A DNA stretch of 64,000 nucleotides. Origin: Prunus persica (lineage: Eukaryota; Streptophyta; Magnoliopsida; Rosales; Rosaceae). Both the position numbers and the translations under genes were made by a program. Positions 22,259 through 33,686 of the stretch are shown piece by piece. The stretch is taken from assembly GCF_000346465.2 (NCBI RefSeq), contig NC_034011.1, positions 16,951,018 through 17,015,017 of the forward strand, read 5' to 3'. Position 1 is the first letter of the stretch. Every line of letters starts with the position of its first letter. The notes under the pieces were generated by a model. That model was not told the origin of the DNA, did no database searches, and saw nothing but the letters and a program-made list of their open reading frames with translations.

Positions 22259-23658
22259 ATTTAAAATGTACCATACATCGTGTTGTGGATCCACTAGAGG
22301 TTCTGTTGCTCTTGAGCACAATTGACAGAACCCACTATGAATTCCAAGGAATCCGTGATTAATCTTGTGATTTTTCTGACATCAATCTGATGTCGGGCCC
22401 ACTTACTAAAGAGGGACGAGGCTTTCTGCCAAAATTTCAACAGAGTCTCTTTTGAAAAACGGACGTTTCCCAAATTTTTAAAACCTGTCAAACACATAAA
22501 TTTATCCCAACAACAGCATGTACAATGTAATAGCACACAATTTACATAAGCGGTCTCCAACCTTACATCCAACCTTAGCATGGGCGATAACAGAGCATAT
22601 CAAAAATAGATAAAGAGTATCCTACTGAAAGTCGGGGCTCGGAAATTCGGGTCTTCGCTCGGCCACTCGACTCAACTCAAACTACTGCCTGGGGGCCCAA
22701 AACAGGAAATTTGTGAGTGTACAAAAATAAGGTTTTCACATAGTTAAAAACAACATACTAACCCCACTGTTTGGAAAACGATTCTGAAAAGGGTATGCAT
22801 TCAAAACTGATGTAGATATATATATAGCTAAGTCAAAACCAAAGTGAAATCCATATTCTCGTAATGGTATACTAATACCAATCCCACTCAAAACTTTTCC
22901 TATTTTCTCTGAACAACTCCTACCCAAAATGCGTGTCCGTTGGCACCGCTATCGAGGAAGGATCCTCACTATGAACAAGAACAAAACTATATGTGTATAT
23001 ATATAAAATATTTTTATATATACATAAGTATGACCACTACCAAACTTATATCGGGGAAGCAATCCAACTGGGAGATTGTTTGACTAAACCATATGGAAGA
23101 ATCCTCAATTGATCATGTGGCTAGGGAACGAGCCTTCTAACTGGAGGACTGTCTCACTAGTAGGTACACTAGAATCCTCAATACTCGTACGCTTGTGACA
23201 AGTCCAACGCACGCAAACTAACCCTGTTAAGGGTCTATGAAACACCCCGTCAAGGGTGCCTGGGTTCCAACATATCCAAGTATCCCAAAATTCCAAGTAT
23301 CCAATCCAAGTATTCCAAAACTGAGGAGGTACATAGGGTAGTGCTAATAGCACTTCAAACTGACATAAACCATGCCCTAACTCACATTCCATAATCCCTT
23401 TCCACCAAACCCATGTACCCCACACATCCAAGTATACATAGTATTCTCCAGAAATAGCATGTATCAATTCAAGATAATCACAATTCACAAATATCCAAAT
23501 ATACTTCCAATAACTTCATTAAAACATTATATTTCATCAATTAAATATATAACAAACTCAATAAGCAAATAAATCATTATGCATAGCTTTCCATCTTGAA
23601 AATAATGATATTATTATTTAAAAACAAAGTCCACTCACAGATAATCCAAAGCGGCTTG

Positions 23659-26612
23659 TAATAGGACCCGACCCAAATTCCACTTTGGAATCTGAGCCGA
23701 ATCCTGTGCGTGTCCAACACCTGGCAGGTACTAGGCACACTTCACCAAATTGCCCTTCTATTTAAGACTCAATTTCTTTTTCGGTTTGCCTTCTGTCGAA
23801 ATTTTGGCAGAATCTCCCCTGTAATTCGCTCATTTTCCAAAATTTTCATATGTACAAAATGCAACTCATAGCTACAATCGTTCATTATGCATCAAACAAA
23901 TAACTTTGAATGGCCTCATGCCTCTTTATACCTAATAAATCATTCTGCCATCTGAAATTGGTCTCAACTCTTATAAAAAAAAAATGAATACATTAAAAAA
24001 TTTCAAAATAACTTAACTGAACAAGTGTTCAACACTTGATCTTATGGCTGCACCTAGTAACTCTAGGTTGCCCACATACCCTTACTCAGGGATCTAGCCA
24101 TACGTAGTTCTTTCATACTTCCCCAACCAAAGCTTCAACACTAAATAATCCTCTAAAAACGTACAAAAGATTTTGATTTAAGAACAATCTTTCACCCACT
24201 CACATATGTGTAAAAGCAACCCAAATATGTATGAAAACGATAAAGTTACTAAAATAACTTTTGGTCATGTAACACCTTAATATCGCTGCCAACAGTTTGA
24301 ATAAAACATGCTTCTATAGTCCACATATAATAACAGACTCATCACTGAAGATAATAGATATGAATTGTAGAAAATCCTTAAAACTTGGAAACCTTCAATC
24401 CTTGTCTCATAAAATCAGAAAATATGTATTTAAAACTTTTACTCAAAAATACTAAGATAAAATCATCAATTTAAATTTAAACATCTTAAAACTACACTCC
24501 ACCTAGGCGTACCCCCATTCATGATCCGTCAATTCCACTAATATTCCATCAGTTCTAATAATATTCCGTCAGTTCGAAGTGTCACATAAGCGATACATTC
24601 TTGTAGGCCTCGGAAACACATATTCAACCCGAGCTGCATTCCTCGCGAGACTCAGGGGATACTTAGTCAACCTGAGCCGCATTCCTCGCAAGACTCAAGA
24701 GCCATATAGTCAACCTGAGCCGCATTCCTAGCAGAACTCAGGGAACACGTAATCAGCCCGAGAATGCACATCCTCGCTCCACATGGTTCAGGCGTCCCCG
24801 AAACTCTTGGGGCATTGTCATAATTGACAAAACTGTTTCAAAGGCAACCCGGGGGGGGGGGGGGGGGGGGGTGTGTGGTACTCCTGTGGTGGGTTCGAAA
24901 ACCATATTCCAAAACTTATCATAAAATTTTCCATATTCCACAAATCCATATTTCAAATCTTTTCTAAACTTTCCAAAAATTAGTTCTCAACTACCTTTGA
25001 ATTTACACCACATATTGTTGAGAACCAGTGTCCGTAATTCATCATTCTCAAACTATTGAGTATATATATTAAATATAGACATGTACTTAGAAAGTATAAG
25101 CGATTACATAGTAACTCATAAACATTAAATCATTCAATAACACTCAATCAAATAATAATAATCATAATTAAATCAATAAGAGATCCCATCACTTCCAATA
25201 ATGCATAAACTTTGAATATCCGGAATAAGATCCAGGAATACCATAAAATACTATAATCTAATCTCAAAATCCAACCATAATCAAAATAATTCACATAACA
25301 GAGTGGTCAAACTTCTCGGATGCCTCGTTTCTATAATCGTTCTTGCACTTCTCGAAGGATGAAACTACCTCGGAAGACTCAAGGTCAACCGAGTGGTCAA
25401 ACTTCCCAAAATAGGTCACAACCTCCGATTTTCGATTCGAAAGTTCCTATGGGTTCAACAAGGTTTAATAAACGTGTCTTGTTAGTTTGGTCTACATTGA
25501 ACGGTCAAATCACTCGCGACCGCATGATCAGATAGTTATCACTTATCCTTAATTTTGAATTCTTGAATCAAAGCATCCAAGACTCCCATTCACGATTCGC
25601 CAATTCCTACACGATCCTAGAGATGCCTAGATTAACATATTTTAAATTGGAAACGATCCAACAGTTCGAACATATCGAACTCTGATAACACCCAATATGA
25701 TATCTAATCGACGGTCAAATGATAACCAATTTCAAATCCAAGAATACCATCGTGCTTGAGACGAAATGAGAATCATTTCAGGACCCAAAGACCTGCCATT
25801 AAGTGACCACGCTCTGCCACATGCCCCAGCGACGTGCAGGTGTCGAAAGCCATTATAGCAATAGGAAAATCTCCAAACTGCCGGTCAAGACCTATACCTA
25901 TATGATCAAAACAATGAATGGAACAAAAACCCCAAAAAGTGGCCAGAAATAGCCGAAATCGTGAGCCGAAAAGGGCCAAATTTCAATTGTTAAATCGAGT
26001 TACAAAATATAGAAATCGATCCTATTCAACCCAACCATTAGCTAGAACTCATTGAGAGGATGAAAAAGCATACTTGGGTTGAAGAATTTGGTGGCTGGAA
26101 TCTTTGGAACGAGCGGTGGAAGTTTTACATAAAAACCAGCGAGTTTTCTTGATATTCTGGCCACCTGGGCCATGGCAGAGGCGGGGAAGGGCTAGGGTAG
26201 GAAGGAGGAGGCGGGCCAGTCATTTTGGGAATGGTCCCGGCCTAGATGGTGGCTGGATGTGGCGACAGCCGCTTGAAAACAGATGGGTTGGAGGGAGAGG
26301 GTGGGTCTGTCGTGTGCGAAGGGAGGGGAGAGAGAGAGAGGTTCTAGATTTTTAAAAGCCATTTTTGAAATAATTACTGTTTTGCCACTATGCTTTCTTT
26401 GATCATAACTTTTTCGTTATAACTCCGATTTAAGCCCACTACGTGTCTACGGACTCATCTTGGCGTGCTTTGTGCAATTGGTCTACTAAATCCCTAAATT
26501 CTTTCCCGACCAAAAAGTCAACTTTTAAACCCATTAAAATATTCTCAGATAAAATTATCTTTTACTATAGTACTTTAATAATTAAATATTAATTTAGGAT
26601 CGGGTCATTACA
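23659..26612 (-). mobile_element. Solo LTR, Tekay-related family, TSD GCTTG
   Basis: A 2954-bp LTR reads from TAATAGGACCCG (TG changed to TA) to CGGGTCATTACA and is flanked by GCTTG at 23654-23658 and 26613-26617. One LTR with a perfect 5-bp duplication is the product of recombination between two LTRs. It holds a 44-bp minisatellite (24597-24770, CTGAGCCGCATTCCTCGCA cores), a 21-base G run and a short GA-rich tract near 26330. The orientation follows the full element at 46489, whose pol remnant is on the minus strand. Confidence 0.85.
24851..24871. repeat. Run of 21 G
   Basis: An uninterrupted 21-base G homopolymer followed by GTGTGTGG, inside the solo LTR. Its length may be inaccurate in the assembly. 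It could form a G-quadruplex. Confidence 0.9.
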
Positions 26613-27045
26613 GCTTGACCCTGAGAGGGTCCCGCCTGTTGAGTACGCTGGGCCGGAGTACCTATTGAAGGATACGAGGACAAAATTAAAATAAAAAACT
26701 TCGAACGAGAATTTTAAAATAAATTCTTAGTTTTTTCGGGATTCCATGTGTCTGAATGACGGACGAGAAGTTTCTAAAGTCCAACTTCGTGTTTCAAATG
26801 GTGGAAAAACCTCGGAAGACGCTCGGTCAACTGAGTGGTCGAACTTCCAAAACTTGATCAACCTAGCCCGCAGGGTCCACGCCCTCCAATATATGATCCA
26901 AAAGTTCTTACGGGTTCAACAAGTTTTACTAAACACATCTTGTAAGTTTGGCCCAAATCGAGCAGTTGGATCGCTCACGATGGTACTATCAGACGGTCAC
27001 CGTTTTACGTAATCTGTGAATTATTGAATCGAAACATCCAGGTGG

Positions 27046-27202
27046 TTGATTGTAGCTGAAGAGGATGGAGCAGAGGAGAATGCAACTGATGAGGTGGTGG
27101 CAAACGTCACGGATGAGGCGGATGGAGCTACTGAGAGCATGGCTGATCAGACGGATGCTGAAGAGGCTGCAGATCAGGGATCTCTGGCCAGCGTCTCATA
27201 AT
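27046..27202 (+). pseudogene. 3' end of an acidic ORF, probably from a TAT-type element
   Basis: The frame reads EEDGAEENATDEVVANV, then DEADGATESMADQTDAEE, and ends LASVS before TAA at 27200. It is rich in Glu, Asp and Ala, with no start because the retrotransposon LTR cuts it off on the left. It lies on the strand opposite to the pol remnant at 28300-29835 and downstream of it. Some TAT-lineage elements (Grande, for example) carry an antisense ORF there, which is why I connect the two; that link is inference. No domain is recognisable. Confidence 0.4.
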
Positions 27203-27456
27203 AGATGAAGACTCCTTTATTTCTTTTCAGCTTTTGTAGTCACCTTTTTGTTTCTTTAGAATATTTGGTCTTGTTTAACCATCTTCTTTTTGTTGAACTT
27301 GGCCGGTTGGTCACTTTGCTATGGAAATTTCAATTATTATTTTTTCAACTTCAATTTGCATATTGTCTTGTGAATTGCTTGAGTAACCGGCTAGCATCTT
27401 GGCTGTGCCTTTCCTTTAGGATATTGACAAAACCTAGGGTCCCCCTTGAGAGACTC

Positions 27457-28258
27457 CGGGCATATTCTGTATCTCCCATAGGATGCTTTGGTCGTCACCA
27501 TGCGTCTAATGATAGACGCTGCTTATGGGCAACTGCATGACTATCCTGCCCCCCTTAGGAAATGGATAGGAATCTGGATATCTCCCTTAAGATGCATGGA
27601 GATCTCCCTTAGGAAATTCTTAGTGCACCCTGCGTCTCTCTGAGAAGGATTCTTTACCGGCTGCGTCTCCCGTAGGACCCTTCTGGTCGTCGTTCTGCAT
27701 CTCACTTAAGACGCTTCTTATGGGTAACTGTATGACTATTCTTCCTCCCTTAGGAAATAGATAGGAACTTGGATACCACCCTTAGGAAGCATGGAAACCT
27801 CCATTAGGAAATTCCTAGTACACCCTAAGGTCGCCTCTTTGCGGGCTGTGTCTCCCGTAAGACACTTCTGGTTGTCGCTCTGCGTCTCCCTTAGGACGCT
27901 CCTTATAGGCAACTGTATGACTATCATGCCTCTCTTAAGAAATGGATAGAACTTGGATACCTCCCATAGGAATTTCCTGGCGCATCCTACGTCTCACTGA
28001 GGATGCTTCTTTGCAGGCTACATCTCCCGTAGCAAGCTTCTGGTCGTCGCCCTACGTCTTCCTTAGGATGCTCCTTACGAGTAATTGTATGACTATCATG
28101 TCCCCCTAAGGAAACAGATAAGAATCTGGATACCTCCCTTAGGAAGCATGGAGACCTCCCTTAGGATATTCCTAGAGCACATTTCCTAGTTGCGTTTTCG
28201 GAAGGATGCTTCTGGTTGTCGTCCTGCGTCTCTCGAATGACACTCCTTATTGGAAACC
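27457..28258. repeat. Tandem array, 170-200-bp unit, about 4.4 copies
   Basis: Units begin near 27457, 27658, 27842 and 28014, with a partial one at 28190. Each has CTGCGTCTCCCGTAGGAC-like, TTCTGGTCGTCG, GCAACTGTATGACTATC and CTTAGGAAGCATGGAGACCT-like blocks. Unit lengths vary by small deletions. Tandem arrays in the 3' untranslated region are a known feature of TAT/Ogre-type elements and can seed satellites. Confidence 0.8.
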
Positions 28259-28299
28259 GCTTGTTTTAAATTTTTTTATAGACATTCTGGAATGAGAAC

Positions 28300-29835
28300 C
28301 TAAACTTGTATTGATGTTCATGAGATTACATCGCTTTATTCGAAATGGAAATAACTGAATAAAGAATCCAAAACTTCTAGTAGTGGCTTCTCTTCTTCAT
28401 AAATATGCACTGCTCAGTCATTTGCTTTGAGCTGAGAGGGTAGGAGGAGGCATCATAGATAATATCTTTGAAAGTGGCAGGCATTCCATTGTCATGGAAT
28501 TTCCTTCCTATTCTTGGTGTCAAGCGTATAGCTCCCTTTACCACCGGATCAGCTAATAAAGTAAAGGCCGTCCCAATTGGATTTCATCTTTTTGGACCCT
28601 TGTCTTTGTGTAGTGACGAAGGCCTTTCTTAGCACAAGGTTGCCTGCTTGAAATTGTCTGATCTTGGCTCTTTTGTTGTAGTAAGACTTTAACCGCTGTT
28701 AATAGGAGGCGACTTAGACAATGGCCTTCTCGCGCTCGCCTTTTAGTAAGTCAAGGTTGAGCCTTATCTGCTCAGAGTTCTACTCAATACTACCCACTTC
28801 AATGCCTATGGAGGGGACAGTGACGTGAGAGGGAATGATTGCTTCAGTTTCATAGGCAAGGGAAAATGTGGTTTCACTAATTGGTCTTTGCTTGGAGGTG
28901 CGATAAGCCCATAGTACTCTAGGGAGCTCTTTAGACAATCCAATATTATTTTGTTGGATGCCTCGGCCTAGCCGTTTCCCTGAGGATATCTTGGGTTAGA
29001 CAGATGCTGCTTGATGCAAAAAAAATTTTAAGAAGACGGTGATCTGCTTGCCAATGAATTGTGAGCCATTGTCGGTAACTAGTGATTATGGGCAACTAAA
29101 TTGACAGATAAATCCTTCCACATTGCTTTCTTTAGTAAAGGATAGAGTTTCAGCCTCGATCCATTTAGTAAAGTAGTCAGTGGCAACGATCATTATTTCT
29201 TTCTTTCTAGGTGTCGTTGGCATGAGGCCCACTAAGTCGATGACCCATTGCATGAAAAGCCACAGACTATTCTACGGATGGTAGATTTCGGCAGGTAGGT
29301 TAAGAACTGGTTTGTACTGTTGGCAGCGATCATATCTTTTGACATATTCAATGGAGTCATGGCGCATGATAGCCCAGAAATAGTCGATGTTTAGAACCTT
29401 CTGGGCGAGTGACTTGCCCTTAGAGTGGTTGCCACACTCGTCGTCGTGAATTTTGCAGAGGACCTCAAGTGTTTGAGGGTATTTTATGCAGGTGAGATGA
29501 GGGCCGAAGTATAATCTAGGAATGAGCTTATCGCCTTCCATGTAGTATCTTGCGACTTTCTGCTGGACCTTCCTAGCTTCAGACTTATCCGTTGGTAGAT
29601 TTCCATTCACCAAGTAGTCAATAATGGGGTCTTCATTGATTTGCATTTAGTCGATTGGCTCTATTTCTTCAATGATCAAGATGTTCGATCAGGATGGAGC
29701 ATCTGGACTGGGTGTCCAGCACTGATCCTAGCTTGTTAATGCATCTGCATGAGTGCTCTCTGCCCGTGGAACTTGTTGGGTGGTGAAAGTAGGGAACTCT
29801 TTCAAAAGTCCTTGGACTTTATCGTTACAAGGACC
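28300..29835 (-). pseudogene. TAT-type Ty3/gypsy pol fragment (RNase H end and integrase)
   Basis: On the minus strand from 29835 the reading begins with an RNase H end, QQVPRAESTHADALT. After a stop at 29648, an open stretch (29646-29272) holds EARKVQQKVARYYMEGDKL, CKIHDDECGNHSKGKSLA and YDRCQQYKP, the integrase zinc module. The core continues as VIDLVGLMP, FTKWIEAE and SLVTDNGSQF, then LWAYRTS and FSLAYETEAIIP to about 28400, with several stops and frameshifts. The order and the EARK..RY lead-in fit TAT/Ogre-lineage elements. No reverse transcriptase or gag lies to the right, so the 5' part is gone. Confidence 0.8.
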
Positions 29836-29840
29836 CCCAA

Positions 29841-30335
29841 ATTCTGTTATGTTAGTGTTTGATTATTTTCGTTATCTTTGGATTGTTTGAGGAGAACAAT
29901 ATAATTGGGCTTATTCAACAATTTATATTTGGTGTTCCGTTTAGAGAATGAATGATAATAATCCTCATACAATAGTATTATATGTTTATATATGCTAGCA
30001 CATATTGGTGTGTGTATATATACATTATAAATAATAAAAAAAGAAGCACACATACATGCATACATATAATACAAAATATAATAGTATTATGCTATTAAAT
30101 ATATTGGCCAAAGTATATAGTCTAAAGTAATATAAAGTATATAGTCGTAAAGTAATATACTCCTATATTTAGTATATATCATATATAAATAAATATGTGG
30201 GTGTTGAAATATAACAAATAAGAAGAGGAAAGGAGAGGAATCGGTACTATTAAATATATTGAATATTTCTTTATAACACAAGTGTAGTGTGGCCCTGGAA
30301 ATCGGTACTATCTATTAAATTTTTTAGGTTTAAAT
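29841..30335. other. AT-rich DNA, no gene
   Basis: Very AT-rich, with TATATA, AAAGTATATAGTC and AAGTAATATA repeats. The word AATCGGTACTAT followed by TAAAT occurs twice 60 bases apart (30239 and 30300). Nothing coding or structural beyond simple sequence is seen. Confidence 0.6.
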
Positions 30336-31356
30336 GTTAAAATAATTCCTGTGTTTTATTCATTTGGTCAATTTAGTGCTTGTGTTTTCAATTTGGCTGA
30401 TTTAGTCCATTCTGTTAATTTATTGTTAAAAAAATCATAAATATTACTTAAATTAATTAAAAATCTCTAATTATTAATAAAACATAAAATTTCAATTTAA
30501 AACTCAAAAAAAAAAAAGTTTTAACAAAAAAATTATTGACTAGATGGAGAAGATCAGAGAGTGTCTTGCTGTATATATATATATCTCTCTCTCTCCCTTT
30601 CTTACTAATTTTATAGATTACACAGAGAGATGAGGTACTTTTCTCAAAGTTGCACGGAATAGAAACAAAAACAAAAACAATTGATTAATGAAAGCCGCAT
30701 TGGGAAGGAGGGACCAATGTAGGGGTGTAGCTGGGCAGGGGTCGAAAAGGCAGGAGATTGACGTTGTGGTGGAGGAAATGGGGAATCGAGTTGAGGTAGT
30801 ACCGGCTCATGAGGATTACACGGTCAAGTGAAATCGAGAGGTTGGGACCGTCAAGGGAAGATCATTCAGAGAAAGAGAGAGAGAGAGAGAGGGGTGGTGG
30901 GCGGTGGCTGCTTGAGAGGAGAAAAGGGCTCAGAGGCTGCTGGGTTTCCCAATATTTTTTTCTTTATTTAAAAAATCTAAGGCTTTTGGTTGAAAGGATT
31001 TTTATTTTGTTAAGTATTCATGTGCTTTTTACTTGTAAACTACAATTAGTAATTTTTTTAAACAACTATAGTTTTTAAATATTAATTTATGAATATTTTA
31101 ATGGTAATATAACGGAATAAACAAGATTGACGAAAAGAGTAAAACACAATGACCAAATTGGGCCTAATTTCAATTTAGGTCTTCAGAAGTGGGCCCCAAT
31201 GACACTTTTGGTACACCATGCCCAAAGAAAGAAAGAAAAATAAACAAAAAAACAAAAAGAAGAAGGTTAATTCCAAATGGTGCTGCCAAGAAATATCATG
31301 AATTTTATAATTTTTATACTCTTTTTTTTTTGTTCGAAACTAAATTCATCAGTGTA
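30336..31356. other. Unclassified repeat-like stretch with (GA)n, no supported gene
   Basis: The left side has CATTTGGTCAATTTAGTGCT and the right side CACAATGACCAAATTGGGCC, phrases often seen at ends of plant repeats, but I could not define matching termini. The middle (30690-30960) is GC-richer with a short GA run at 30868-30890 and, on the minus strand, looks like a CT-rich leader. It could be a non-autonomous element carrying a captured gene leader. Confidence 0.3.
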
Positions 31357-31359
31357 TTA

Positions 31360-32057
31360 GGCCATCTCCAAGTGAGGACTACAAATTGAAATATAGTTCA
31401 AAATTCCCAAAACTCATCTCCAAGAGTGAGCTACATGTAGGGCTACAAAAAGAAAAAAGAAAAAAGGGAGGGCTATACAAAGGGAATTCCTAAAAATCAG
31501 GCCACATGTGGCCCTTTGGCTAGCTCATGCTAAATAATTGGATGGGCCTAGCTGAAGTCACCTAGCTGTTAGCTAACGTTAGCTATCCTAAATTTTTTGT
31601 ATAAATACTTACCTCATTCTTACATAATTTTTCACAACATCTTTATCATTTTATATGTTATCCTTCATCAATTTCTTTTTTTTACATAATTTCTCACATC
31701 CTCTTCATTCTTTTACAGACTATCCTTAATTTTTTCCATTTAAATTAATTTTTAAGTTGTTTTTAAAACAAGAAAAAGACTAAAACAATAAAAAATCTAA
31801 TTAGAAATCTATAGGGGTAATCATGTGCCGACATGTGGATGTCAAAAATCATATCCCAAAATATTTTTCTCTTCTAAAATGTATTTTAAGTAGGATATAC
31901 AGAGTAGTTTAATTAAATCATCTAATAAATTTACTTAATATACTAAAACTATAAAAATATTAAATTTTGCCCTTTGTTGCTAGAGACAGTTAAAATGTAG
32001 TCTGATACACTATTTCTTATCAAATCATTTATTAGAGGGCCCTACTTGAAGATGACC
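31360..32057. mobile_element. PIF/Harbinger-like MITE, TSD TTA
   Basis: Ends GGCCATCTCCAAGTGAGG and its imperfect complement CCTACTTGAAGATGACC are flanked by TTA at 31357-31359 and 32058-32060. The 698-bp body is AT-rich and non-coding. TTA/TAA duplications with GGCCATCTCCAA-type ends are usual for Harbinger-related MITEs in plants. Confidence 0.7.
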
Positions 32058-32060
32058 TTA

Positions 32061-32580
32061 TATCACAGAAAGATAAGAGAAAACACATAAGAAGCCCCCA
32101 AACCACACAAGGAAATAGAAGGGTGCCCATCCAGCCACAAAGAAAACAAAGGCCAGGATTCAAACCACGTAAAGGAAGTAAGAGAAAGAAAGAGACGCCC
32201 AATTAAACTTGCACAATACAATTTTCAAACTTATGCTCGAAAGATAGCCAAAAACAAAAAAACTATGGAGAGAGAGAGTGTTGGGTCCATGCATGCAGTG
32301 TTGACAGCAAAGTGGGAAGGCAGTCGAATGTTGTCTATATTCAATAATTCAGTCTTGACGTTGATGCATGCATGTGTACTACGTTGAATCAATTTTCAAG
32401 ACCCACTCCAACTAATAAGCTATTTTCACTTCTTTTTGTATAAATTTGAAAAAATACAATTTTATTTTTCACCTAAGAATATTTCTAAAATATTCTTTAA
32501 TTATTAATTATAACAAGAATATTATAACTAAATCTACTAACAACAGAGCGCTGAACTATGTTTGATATGAGTCTGACATC
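32061..32580. other. AT-rich spacer, nothing recognised
   Basis: No open frame of interest, no repeat structure and no similarity to other parts of the window were noticed. A GA-rich patch lies near 32267-32280 and GCATGCA words near 32291 and 32364. Confidence 0.5.
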
Positions 32581-33070
32581 CTATAACATCCTATACAGTA
32601 TTGTAGAACTAGTACTGTATTCATTAATGTGAAGTGAAAAGGAGTTCAGACCAAAAGGAGTTAACACTCTCAGCTCCCTGAACTGCAGATTCCAGCTAAA
32701 AAAACATCCCTCACATGTATGTTGGCTTACACTGTTTTCGGTCTTCATACAAAGACTGAGTCCATTCATCATCTTTGAGTTCAAAAAAAATTCAAGAATT
32801 TTCCACCATCTTTTTTCAAATTCTTCATTTGTATATGACCTGTGGACGAACTTTTCAAATTCCGCCATACAATTTTCATGCCGTTTAATTACATGGCCAA
32901 GATTTTTAGAAACCTTCCCCAACATATGCCACAAACAAAAACAATGGTAAGCATTCTGAGGTAACTGATTTTTTAGATTTGTCATGGTCAGTGATTATTA
33001 CTTGTGGAGCGTGCCCAATACCACCCATAGCTTTCAGCCACGTCTGTTGATTCCCATAGTAATTAATTAT
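32581..33070 (-). pseudogene. FAR1/FHY3-like (MULE transposase domain) fragment
   Basis: On the minus strand, TWLKAMGGIGHAPQVIITDHDK leads into a frameshift and then YHCFCLWHMLGKVSKNLG, FVHRSYTNEEFEKRWWKI and, after another shift, ELKDDEW-like sequence. FAR1/FHY3 and FRS proteins have this series (TWLxAMGGxAPKVIITDQDK, RHCFCLWHIL, EFEKRWWKIL) in their MULE-derived transposase domain. The FAR1 DNA-binding N-terminus and SWIM zinc finger are absent. Both frameshifts and stops show it is dead. It lies 0.6 kb upstream of ankyrin gene B on the opposite strand. Confidence 0.75.
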
Positions 33071-33590
33071 CCCGTGTAGGGTTATGTGAGTTGAGGTTTT
33101 TGCCCTAAGTTCTTAGAAGTCATTTTACAAAGTACAAATTGTCCCTTAACATTCAAATTGGGACCACCTCTTTTGGTTTTCTCTACTTGTCAGACACCCT
33201 TTTATACATCAGTTTTCTCGGCAATTCAGTAGTCATTGATTCAATTTCTCATTGTTTTGGTTGCTAGCCGTTCATGTTAGTAATCAATTTTAACTGGGTG
33301 GTTTTGCTAATCCAACATCAACCGTCCATTCCTTTTAGAGATCCAACGGCTGAGCATCACTTTCATGAGGACCTAGTTGGTTTTGCTAGACCTGGTGGGC
33401 TTCCTCCAGTAGTTACTAGTTTTCTAACAAATAATGCAGTTTAGCGTTTCCCAAGCGACATATTGAGTTGTTGTGTAGAACTAATACTGTATTCATTTGA
33501 AGTGAAGCGAGCTTCTTCTCCCTCTCTCTCTCCCGGGTTCCTCCTAACTCATTTTTCGGTAAGTACGTTCAGACCTTGATTGTATCTAAT
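33071..33590. other. Upstream flank of gene B
   Basis: Non-coding. A 37-base stretch (33471-33507, GTAGAACTAATACTGTATTC core) is a direct repeat of 32601-32638 and brackets the FAR1-like fragment. CT-rich sequence at 33511-33535 ends just before the region shared with pseudogene A. Confidence 0.45.
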
Positions 33591-33599
33591 TACTTAATT

Positions 33600-33609
33600 A
33601 TCTATATAT
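33600..33609 (+). promoter_or_regulatory. Possible TATA box of ankyrin gene B
   Basis: TCTATATATA lies about 80 bases upstream of the ATG at 33687, a plausible distance for a plant core promoter with a short leader. The pseudogene A copy has an expanded (AT)n at the equivalent place. There is no transcript evidence. Confidence 0.35.
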
Positions 33610-33686
33610 AGTTAAGTTGATATAATTAAGAGGCCGTTAACTAATAGGGAGGTACGGACTGTAACGGAACTACCATCACACAGGAA

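Larger units (their letters stand above)
22323..27045 (-). mobile_element. Tekay-related LTR split by a solo LTR, 3' part truncated
   Basis: The left piece (22323-23658) starts TGACAGAACCC and carries TCTGATGTCGGGCCCACTTA and ACAGAGTCTC boxes shared with the solo LTR at 37917. The right piece resumes at 26618 with GACCCTGAGAGGGTCCCGCC and runs through CGGACGAGAAGTTTCTAAAG and GATCGCTCACGATGG to about 27045, where similarity stops abruptly at TAT-element sequence. Between them is a younger solo LTR. The far end with the CT tract and the TGTAATAACCC terminus is missing. No TSD can be assigned. Confidence 0.7.

Noticed and set aside
30336..31180. A complete transposon between the TTTGGTCAATTT and GACCAAATTGGG words
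   Set aside because: The two ends do not form convincing inverted repeats and no target duplication was found.
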